Of a stretch of DNA of 64,000 bases, positions 55,044-64,000 are shown piece by piece. Source of the stretch: Lunularia cruciata (taxonomy: Eukaryota > Streptophyta > Marchantiopsida > Lunulariales > Lunulariaceae); NCBI GenBank assembly GCA_948567375.1, contig OX419756.1, positions 26,328,552 through 26,392,551 on the forward strand, given 5' to 3'. Both the position numbers and the translations under genes were made by a program. The notes under the pieces were generated by a model. It saw nothing but the letters and a program-made list of their open reading frames with translations, searched no databases and had not been told where the DNA came from. Positions within the stretch are counted from its first letter, which is position 1. Each line of letters starts with the position of its first letter.

Positions 55044-58000
55044 GAGCCTCTCATTCAAGAATTGAACTTTTAGCTATTGTCTTCCTTAACTCTCTCGGGC
55101 CTATTGCTCCCATTGTCACTCTCTCAAGCCTCTTCCTTTCCCACAAATCCACCCTTTTAAATTCTTCAAGAACTGAAGCTCATGTGTTTACTTTAGTATA
55201 GCTTTAGATTTCTATATCCGTATAAATCACAGTTTTCCATAAATCAAAAATTTGACAAGGATTACAAAATAGTGAGTTCAAGAGCATGCAATCTTATATG
55301 CTATTATACAAGGAATATTACAATAGAAGCAGAGGAGTATCTTGGAATGATGACTCTTCACTCTTGTTTTCAACTATTTCTCTTCAACCATGATTCTTCA
55401 CCCTTGACTATTTCTCTTCAACGGATACCTTTCCACTCACCATCAATCATTGATATCATATCAATGTGATACCTTTCAATGTGCTCGATAGATTAGTGGT
55501 ATCAAAACTTTATTGATCCATGAAGTGATTTGTTCTACTATCAAGAGTTCAAAAAACCTCCAAGCCTATTGAAGGCTAAACATGTATTCATCATAGCTTC
55601 CCTTCTCTCTTCCCTACTTTGGCTAGCTTGGCCAATTATAGAAGGAATTTCATATACCTCCTTGGTTTGTTCTCCTTTGGTAAACTCATCTTCCTCCCAA
55701 ATATCTCATCTATTAATGAGGAAATTATAAAAAAATAATGCAAGCACTACTCCAATTCAATAGATACCAATTTCCTTTGGAATTAATTGTTAGTTGTATC
55801 CTTAACTCTTGTAATGAGTACCATCTGCTCTTAAGAATACCTATACAACGTTCATTCACTATTTGAGGTTGAGCTACACATTTATTGATATCTATTCTGT
55901 CCTATGAATGCTGCACTTTAAATGATGACTCATGGAAGTATAGCCCAAATCACCTATGAGATATTGTTGATGATTGAATGAATCATTAGCTCCTCATTGA
56001 TTCATATCTCTTCAAAGTGGAGATTTTGTCAAGTAGGTCATATTATTGCGAGACTCAGGCATTCTTGCAATAACACGAAATATCAAAATTTAAAATAACA
56101 TGACAAGATGAGTGCTTTTTAAACAAAATCTTACCACAAAGTTCCAAATTTGAAAATCAGATACTTTTTGAAACAAGAACAACCACCAAGTTTCACCAAA
56201 ATAAGTAATGATCAAATAAGATGCATTTTGAAGTAAAAGCATAATAACATATCTTTTAAAACAAGAATTTACCACCAAAAAATGAAAAATTTGTCTCATG
56301 TCTTTGGACTTTGGATATCACTTGTCCATTGATAGAATAAGATCCTTTCCCGTTGAAATAAATTTCTTTGTTGATATAGGACATTGGGCTAAAGAGAACA
56401 ATGTTATGTTGACTAGTCCAACACACCCTAGGAATCTTTTCAGTGCAAAAACCTTTGAAATTATCTCTCTCCTCAATGTCTAGCCATATCACCTCCCTAA
56501 CCATATTAGATAGATTGTTGTGATAACTCTCTTAGTGAAATTTGTAATGGACCTGGAGTTGATACATCATAAAATTGTTTCCCTTGCAATACAAGCTCCA
56601 TTCCCATTATGACCAAATCTGTCCAACTCAATTGCAAGTTGAATCAAAACATGAATTTGTTTCCTCCCTAACTTGCTTTCTTGAAACACCTCGTGGTCTT
56701 TGATGAGCTCTAACAAAGTATAAAATGATTGCACATCTATCCTCATCAACTATTTCAATTGTAATGAATCTATTTTATGAAAAATTGAAAGACAATTTTT
56801 GTGGTCCATTCCATGGGTCCTTGGTCTAAAAAATATCATGTAAAGTAAGCACTAATACCTTAATAAACACTAAATACCACCTCCCAAGGAATCAACTCCA
56901 TCCCATTCTTCCTTGTATATGTGTACTCTTCCCATAATCTATCATTATACCCGTCCAATTCCATATTTGATTCACCTTGTTCTATTGACAATTCATCTTG
57001 CCATTCTATCACTCGCAATCACATACAATTCTTTATTTCATTGGCCAACTCTAGCCAATTGCTTATACAAGGCATGTTGATCGTCAAGACACCAAGGGAC
57101 AACAAAGTGACACTTGCGGAACACCTCTTAAAAAGCCTCAACCTTGGTCAAAATGTTTTCCTTCATTGCGTTTACTACCTTCACTTCCCAAAGAACATCT
57201 CTAAAAAGGTCTCGACCTTGTTTTAAAAGTGTTTTCCGTCACAACCTTCACTTCACTTCTCTAATGCATGCATATATCTCTTTGGGTGAAATTCAAATCA
57301 ATCTAATCTCACTATTCTTTGTATTTATCTCCATTATCAAATCCCAACTTGGGCAAAAGTCAATCTCACTTGTTTTCTATTCCATCGTGAAAATTTTCTC
57401 TCTTCTCACGTTCTCATTTCCCATTCCTCCACGCAAAAAGACATTACACTATTTTTTTTCACAATTCAATTTTTGTCCTCTTTTAATAACCTTAGACTCA
57501 GAATTTATAAAGGAGGGCCCCCAGAACATAACTAATCAAGGATAAGGTGGGCGAGTACGAAATGGAAAAATTTACCGGGTCCTTAGTCTTCTAGTGAGAA
57601 TAAATACATACTTGATTCATATTATCAAATGGTCGGAAATTGCATACCATTAGCCAAAATACCTATAGGCACAGTATTCAATTTCTAGACCTGTCCTCTC
57701 ACCAGTCAAACATATGGATAAGTTTCAAGAGCGGATCAATATACTCTTCAATGGAAAAGCTCAGCAAGTGTCAAACTTTGATTTCTCTTGTTCAAATGGC
57801 AAAGCTTTGCAAAGTTAAAATGGAAAAAGCTTGGCAAAGCTCAAATCTACTCCTTTTGCCCTCAAAATTTGATTCCTCCCCACTTCAAATGCCAATTCAA
57901 TTCCTCCCATTCAATAGCAAAGCTCTAAAGAGCTCAAATCTACTCTCCTTTAGGTTCATTCCTCATGTTCAAAAGCAAAGCTTTCTAGAGCTCAAATGTA

Positions 58001-58485
58001 CTTTCCTTTATGGTTCAGACATTTGTACAAAGCTTGATCCACTCACCTCATTCAAGTTTGCAGTTTTGAAAATAACTCGATGGGGTTGAGATGTATTTGG
58101 TGCAGTGAGTTCTTGGATTGGCGCTATTTTCATTTCAAATTTTAATGAAAAAATAATTGATCATTAATTATTTGCCATGTTGTTAATGGTATTTAACACT
58201 TATGGGAACACCCCATGCACCAGAAGGCACTATGGAAAAGCTTGAATTTAACGTAATGCATCACAAAGGAGGGCTATTATTAATATTGTGGACTCCCTAC
58301 CCATCTAAGTTTTGTGTGCTTTCTTGCAGACTTGAAATGAAAAGAATGTTTCTTCCCTAAGTGTATTTTGGTTTTGAGGGCTCATATTGGCATAGTACGT
58401 GATGGGGTTTATCCTATTCCTCATACAGTCCATAAGATAAGAGAATATCTTATGATTCTTCGTTTGAGAATTGTGTCATTTATGT

Positions 58486-58487
<2 letters not shown>
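55044..58487. other. No gene recognised; weak repeats at 57790-58010
   Basis: Degenerate AT-rich DNA with short frames. Between 57790 and 58010 a loose unit of about 70-80 bp with CAAAGCT...AGCTCAAATCTACT is repeated about three times. Confidence 0.45.

Positions 58488-58523
<36 letters not shown>
58488..58523. repeat. (AT)n microsatellite, 36 bp
   Basis: Uninterrupted alternating AT. Confidence 0.95.
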
Positions 58524-58528
<5 letters not shown>

Positions 58529-58965
58529 TTTGATGAGGTTTACTATGTCATACCATACCATGCTAGCCTGCCAATAGTTACACCACCAGCCCTCAAATCC
58601 TCACTACTTGTATAATACAAAAGTACTTCAATATATAATATGAATTCGATATCTGGTATAATCCGGATGATTGTCTGGTTATTTGCATGGGATCCACTAT
58701 GTTCTGCACGCTCTCCCTCACATCACCCAAAGCTTACATGTCTCTCCTTTTCTCACATTAATCTAATGCTATTTCTCGCCCCTTCATGTTCTTGATGATT
58801 CTTGATGTCTGCTTAGTACTTTTAACGAGCTTTTACTTCTGCATGCATCATCGGGTAATTCTGCTCTGTTGTGTTTGCTTCTCTACTAATCACTGTTTTC
58901 TGGAAGAAATTCAGAAGTTCCGTTTCGATTCATTTCCTTGCTCGTGATTATTCTGCTTATTCTAC

Positions 58966-59205
58966 AGAGGGCAGTGGTTGGTGCAATACATAGGAGAACA
59001 ATCACATTAGGTGATGTTTCTTCGGATGCTCCAGTTGTGTGTAGACCGTACGATTTGCATAGCTCAGATATCTTAGGTGCGGTAGGGCAGATTTCTCATA
59101 CAGACTGTATTGGGGCTTAGCCCCATGTTACCTTTTTTGTCTCTCCCTTGTACGGCTTGATGGGGTCTTCCCATCCTTCATTTTTCCTACGCGGTCGCCT
59201 TTTTT
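58966..59205 (+). mobile_element. 5'-truncated D1 element (240 bp) with 10-bp target duplication
   Basis: It contains the C-terminal codons VVGAIHRRTITLGDVSSDAP and SSDILGAVGQISHTDCIGA-stop and the full 3' tail (GGGGCTTAGCCCC, GATGGGGTCTTCCCATC, GCGGTCGCCTTTTTT). It is flanked by CTTATTCTAC at 58956-58965 and 59206-59215. It is very close to the other D1 tails, so it inserted recently relative to the B elements. Confidence 0.92.
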
Positions 59206-59744
59206 CTTATTCTACTTATTTTGCAGGAATAAGAAGTCCAGCACTTCCCGTGACCCTTTCCTTCCAATTGCACCAAATTATGATCGGTTTTATATAAACT
59301 ACTACATGACCTTGGTGGTTCACGCCTAAGTTCAAGCTTGTATTTATTTCGCACGGTTACTGCTCAGAGCGACACTTTTAGAAGCAACCGAGCTTGCCTT
59401 GGCACTCATGAACTTTTGAACAAAATATCGATAAGAAAGGAATTGGCATTCGCCCGGCTAATTCGGCACAGCGTGAGCAAATGATGGTCATTGGTGCTTT
59501 TGTGTAGTTTTACTACGGCCGTTTTTTGTCCTCTTTCAGTGTTTAGCAGTTTTATGAACGCATGCTTAAATATACACTATCCGATCTTCTCACGTATTGC
59601 TCCGACCCAGCCAAGACACCAACCATTCCACTCTCACTTCGCTCCATTCCACTCATCCTCAACTAATGCTCTGTATATTACTCTTCCATCGATGTTTCTA
59701 TGTTTCATGGTTTCTAATTCAGATGATCAATCGGTCGTGTATTG

Positions 59745-60034
59745 CTTGCGGTTGCTAGTTCTCGGCAGGAATTATTCATGAGATGTTTCAATTATGTCTC
59801 TATTTTGGCTTACCTTCGTATTGTTAGTTTGACATAATTTACATTTCCTTAGTTGCTATTCATTCCGATTTGCACACCTTCATGCTTATCTTGCGGTTGC
59901 TAGTTCTCGGCAGGAGTTACTCAATAGGATGTTTCAATTATGTCTCTACTTCGACTTACCTTTCTATTGTTAGTTTCACCTAATTTCCATTTCTTTAGTT
60001 GTTGTTCATTCCGATTTGCACATATTCATGCTTA
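59745..60034. repeat. Two-copy tandem duplication, period 145 bp
   Basis: CTTGCGGTTGCTAGTTCTCG starts copies at 59745 and 59890. Both end with a CATGCTTATC-type string. About ten differences are visible between copies. No gene recognised nearby. Confidence 0.9.
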
Positions 60035-60768
60035 TCTTTCATCTGCACTTTAAATGCACTTAGTGGCTTCTCGATCCTCCGTTCTTCGAATGGCTTCTGC
60101 TGTCATTTCCCATATCTTTTACCATCTTTCATGATTATTGCTATGTTATATTGTGGGTTATGATTTTTGGTTTGGTTCATGATTACAAGTGATCCTGTAC
60201 GGAAGATTTAAAGATTATCCAATGCAAAGTTTAAATCTTCAAGATGGAATGTATAGAGATTGGATCCCGCAACCAACAAAGGAATGAGTTATTCTAGAAT
60301 TTTAATTTAGTTCTTAAATGAACCTTATATCCAACATTCTACATTTATTCCTTTTAGGTAGCAAGAATTTGATTGTATGTTTTGTTGTCGTAAAGAGTTC
60401 TTGCATTATGATACATGTCATGTCATATTTCTTTGGGACCAATATTGACAAGCTCTACTCTTGATATCTCATGCATAAGATCCACACCTAGTCACATAGC
60501 TTTTAGTTTGATTCCTTTGTTAATAACCAATATTATTGAGTACATTAATATTCAAGGAGTACCATAGCCACTTTGGAGGAGAAGTCTACACATTGGGAGT
60601 CTCTTATCTTAAGATATTTGAACATTTTTTAAATACTTTCCATTGCTTTATCAAGATGACACACTAGTTCCATGAGGCATCTTATATATTTCAAGAAGTG
60701 TTAGATATGGAGAACTCCTATACTAATATAAAAGATATAACTTCCCTCATCATATTGCCTTGACCTTT

Positions 60769-61225
60769 GAAATGTGTATAGTATGGAAATTTTCCATACT
60801 AATTTAATAAAACTTTGTTATGTAAATTATCTTGACCTGTAGAGTATTAAAATGTGTAATAGTATGGGAATTTCCATACTAATTTAATAAAACTATGTTA
60901 TGTAAATTAGTAAAAGTTTCTAAAAGATACTCTAGAAAGTACTTAGTGCTAGAAGATATCCAATTACCTTCCTACGGGTTGAATAGACTAATAAGGTACT
61001 TAGAAACCTTCTTGGGCCATTGGATTTTGAAAGATATTCTTAGTGATTGAGTAACGTAACTCGGAGTTAACAACTGACTTATATCTAGCTTATATCTACC
61101 TCAAGTATAAAATATAGTGCCTTGATCTATCCCCGGCACTTGGAGTTCAGACTATTCAATTCTTTGTCCGTTTGTTCTGTTCTATCCTCCTTACTTGTTC
61201 TCTTGATCTAGTTTTCTACTCAATA
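60769..61225 (+). repeat. Tandem duplication (period 80 bp) and possible LTR remnant
   Basis: CCATACTAATTTAATAAAAC occurs at 60794 and 60874 within an 80-bp duplicated unit. The sequence from TGTTATGTAAATTAG (about 60896) through TATAAAATATAG (about 61107) to CTACTCA (about 61222), followed by ATATTAGAGCAAG resembling a mutated tRNA primer site, looks like an LTR of another family. This reading is tentative. Confidence 0.35.
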
Positions 61226-61241
61226 TTAGAGCAAGAATGTG

Positions 61242-62930
61242 TTTGGGAGTTTATCCGTGTGAGAGTTTATCTTCTCACTTGGAACACATGAAGAGTAGAC
61301 ATCATCAATGGGAGGAGCAACTCCAATTGTTTGACATCAAACTTGAGTACAAACCAGGTCGGTTTTATGTCATTTGTAATGCTCTATAACGATGACCTGA
61401 TTTGAAGTCTCTTCCTCTCATCACAGTGGCAATTACGACGGTGTCAATTGACTCCAAGGTCCATAACAAGTTTTGGTCAGCTCTACAACAAGATCCCTTC
61501 TTCCAAATGGTACATGGTCATCTGAGAGCATGCGATAAGGAATAAAACACCTTCTCTTTCAAGGAAGGCCTTCTATTCCACAAGGACCGGATCTATGATC
61601 CAACCAAAGGTGATCTCCGACTTGTGTACCTTCAAGAAGCCCATGATTTACCAGTAGCTAGTCACATGGATGTGGACAAGATCTTGGGTACCCTCCAACG
61701 CCAATGGTGGTGGCCCAACATGGCACAAGATATTTGGGAGTTTATCCGTGTGAGAGTTGTCAACGCAACAAGGTCAGTAACCAAAAGCCGAGTGGACTCT
61801 TCAGCCACTCCTCATTCAACTACTCGTTGGGAACATGTGAGCTTAGATCCCATCACCTCCTTGCCCAAGACAAAGCAAGGTCACACAAAAATTGTGGTGT
61901 TTGTCCATTTGGCACTAACGGTTGATATTGTGGATGCTCCAACCTTGGCGCAACTCTACTTTGACAATGTAGTCAAGCATCATGGAATGTCTTGTGTACT
62001 CATCTTTGACCGTGATCCTTGCTTCACTAGAAAGTTTTGGCAAGCACTCTTCCAAATACTTGGCACCAAGCTTGCTTTGTCCATAACCTATCAAATTGCT
62101 GTGTCCATCCTCAAACTGATGGGCAAACTGAACATACAAATTGCACCTTGAAAGATATGCTTCGTGCCTTTGTCAACATTCACCATACCAATTGGGATGA
62201 ATGTCTTGCAGATGCAATGGTTGCATATAACAATTCTAGATAGGCAAGCATTGGATTCTCTCCTTTCTTTCTTAATTTTGGCCAAGACCCACTTGTTCTA
62301 GATTCCCTTCTTGCTCCTCCTCCATCTCATGTCCCTCATACTTCTACCTTCTTGACCACCATCTCTTAATCCCTCCAACAAGCCAAATCTCATCTCCTTG
62401 TTGCTCAAAATCGGTAGAAATAATATGCGGATCACCATCGCCACGACCTCAACTTTCAACTTGGTGACAAGGTCATGCTCTCATCCAATAACCTCCCTCT
62501 CCCACTTGACAACCAAGTTTGTAAACTCACCCCTAATTGGATAGGACCCTTTGATATCAGCCAAATTGTCTCTCCTATTGCTTATCGACTTGCCTTGCCT
62601 TGTTATATGCACATCCATCCTGTCTTTCATGCTTCCAAGTTGAAACCCTTTGTTCCTAACTCCTCTTCTTTTTCCTCTTGAGTCCACACTCCACCTCCTC
62701 ATATCCCTATCAATGATCATGAGGAGTACAAAGTTGATCATATCCTTGCACGTCGCCATATTCAACAAGGCCGTTGACAACATACGGAGTACAAGGTCCT
62801 TTGGAAAGGGTATCCCCTTCATGATGCCACATGGGAACCTCTTTCTCATCTCCAAAATGCACAATTGGCCATCCAAGAGTTCAAAGCTTCACTGGCGACA
62901 AGGATGTCACCAACTAGCGGTGGGGAAATA
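61242..62930 (+). pseudogene. Family C2 RNase H end, integrase and chromodomain
   Basis: A 5'-truncated chromovirus pol. It starts within RNase H (SRHHQWEEQLQLFDIKLEYK), then integrase finger (LQEAHDLPVASHMDVDK, WWWPNMAQDIWEF, and in another frame CESCQRNK). The core follows (DPITSLP; FDRDPCFTRKFW; DGQTEHTN with catalytic Glu), then the GPY/F part (HIHPVFHASKLKPF) and a chromodomain (EEYKVDHILARRHIQQG, then EYKVLWKGYPLHDATWEP). One-base frameshifts occur near 61745 and 62090, with stops near 62240 and 62775. The string TTTGGGAGTTTATCCGTGTG occurs at the left edge (61242) and again at 61733. Confidence 0.85.
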
Positions 62931-63434
62931 TGTAACAATACAAAGTTTAGTGACAAAGTTAGTAGGGCTAACAAAGTAGAAAATAAGACAAATTAGCCTA
63001 GAATATTCCAAAAGTATCTAGGAATTTTCTACGGAAGCTTCTTGGCTAGCTTAGCTTGCACTCCAAGTAGGTAACTTCTAAAGGGAAGCTTCTAAAAATT
63101 TCCGACTAGCTTAGCTTGAACGCCAAGTAAGTGGCTTCTAGAAGGAAGCTTCTTGAGAAGCTTCCCAGTTAACTTGGCTTGCACACCAAGAAAGCAACTC
63201 AAGGAAGCTTCTTGAGAAGCTTCTCAAGGGCCTTGTATGCTCCCTATAAATACAAGAGCCAAAGCTCATGCTAGGCATTCAAAGTTTTCCCTCATTCAAG
63301 TTTTCTAATGTGAACTTCCATTCTCCTATTTCTCTCCTCAATCTTGGTCTTTTACGTATGGTATATGCTAGCAAACTCATAGGATTCACATATGTCTTGA
63401 GATACTATTTAGTTTCATGTTTTATATTTATATT
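62931..63434 (+). repeat. Family C2 3' LTR, interrupted by a family B LTR
   Basis: Starts TGTAACAATACAAAG after a GGTGGGGAAATA polypurine-like run. It contains three to four loose repeats of a unit of about 55-60 bp (GAAGCTTC ... TTAGCTTG-ACTCCAAGTA) between 63034 and 63223. A TATA box TATAAATA follows at 63245-63252. At 63435 a family B LTR cuts it. C1 shares both ends but lacks the repeat block. Confidence 0.75.
63034..63252 (+). promoter_or_regulatory. Candidate enhancer: six GAAGCTTC palindromes before a TATA box
   Basis: GAAGCTTC occurs at 63034, 63085, 63145, 63157, 63204 and 63216, two of the pairs being 12 bp apart. Each fits GAA-nn-TTC, the core of plant heat-shock elements. TATAAATA begins 22 bp after the last one. 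Function is inferred from pattern and position only; the paired sites are spaced two bases wider than an ideal continuous heat-shock element. Confidence 0.5.
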
Positions 63435-64000
63435 TGTAATACCAAGGGTTAGCCATATGATCTAGATGTGAAATTCGGTTTGGTAACATCTAAAATGATG
63501 TTATACATGATGGTCAAAATAGATCAGATAGAAGTATCACCAAAAGAGTACTTCTACTAATAGGGCAGAAACCGAAATAGACTTGAGAACCTTAGAACCA
63601 ATAGCTAGACATATGATTTAAAGGTGAGAATTGGTTTGGTAACATCTGGAAGGATGTTACACATGATGGACTAAACAGATCAGAAAGAGGTATCACCAAA
63701 AGGGGACTTCTACTAATAGAGTAGGAACCGAAATATGCCTGAAATCTTTGAAGGCAATTTCGGAGGCCTAAACGGATGAATTGGGCCTCAAAAATGTGCG
63801 GATTCCTCCCCCAACAGAGGAAAGGCTGGCCTTCCCTCCCCCTGGTTTGTCTCATCAAGAGCTTTCCAATGGTACCTTACTCATGTGATTTTGAGATTCC
63901 TATAGGAAGATTCCCTAAAAGATTCCCTCCGATCAAAGCTTATTTGACCAACCAGATAGGACCTAGACCAGACAGGTCACCCATCCAAGTAATTAATCCA
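63435..64000 (+). repeat. Family B LTR, cut by the window edge
   Basis: Starts TGTAATACCAAGGG and follows the family B LTR to the end of the window. Whether it is a solo LTR or the 5' LTR of an element cannot be seen. Confidence 0.9.

Noticed and set aside
59745-60034. A CRISPR or satellite array
   Set aside because: There are only two copies, without spacers, in a eukaryotic context.

Overview
The window looks like nuclear DNA of a land plant with a large, repeat-rich genome. No bacterial gene organisation, tRNA, rRNA or CRISPR array is visible. The evidence is Ty3/gypsy retrotransposons of three families (two with chromodomains), a primer site complementary to plant initiator-Met tRNA, and heavy decay of CG and CAG sites as expected from plant DNA methylation. 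A non-LTR retrotransposon of the restriction-like-endonuclease type, rare in flowering plants, hints at a non-flowering plant. That last point is inference.

Layout. 1-8334: family A, a non-chromodomain gypsy element (LTRs about 680 bp) with one long gag-pol frame; its 3' part plus LTR is tandemly duplicated. It sits inside a reverse-strand family B chromovirus (8335-12108), which sits inside a family C chromovirus fragment (12109-about 13530). 13.5-18.6 kb: degenerate sequence with a long inverted repeat at 14157-14418 and an eroded non-LTR reverse transcriptase. 18571-25166: a complete family B element with two LTRs, primer site, polypurine tract and a perfect 5-bp target duplication; all its frames are broken. 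25.2-26.6 kb: the probable other half of the eroded non-LTR element. 26.7-41.7 kb: the least retrotransposon-dense part, with short tandem duplications, possible host exons, an NTF2-like/SnoaL-like gene with one in-frame stop (37318-37845), and a complete non-LTR element D1 (32250-35960) with a 14-bp target duplication. Short 5'-truncated copies of D1 lie at 27.35, 31.64, 36.22 (reverse) and 58.97 kb. 41709-49791: a second complete family B element (reverse strand), itself invaded by two solo LTRs. 49.8-64 kb: degenerate DNA, solo LTRs of families B (53539) and A (54378), a family C fragment with LTR (61242-63434), and a family B LTR running off the right edge.

How the parts work together. 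Most of the window is a stack of insertions into older insertions. Active element A would make gag-protease-RT-RNase H-integrase as one polyprotein. Family B and C proteins end in a chromodomain that normally directs integration to marked chromatin. D1 would make one protein with a C2H2 finger, RT, zinc knuckle and restriction-like endonuclease, and its 3' tail is reused in every truncated copy. All D1, B and C copies are now broken by stops or frameshifts; only A is close to intact.

Most interesting points: the complete D1 element with its conserved 3' hairpin tail; the NTF2-like gene of a mainly bacterial/fungal type; six GAAGCTTC palindromes just upstream of the TATA box in the family C LTR; the same arginine codons of family B decayed in complementary directions in three copies; and a conserved pre-gag ORF of unknown function in family B.
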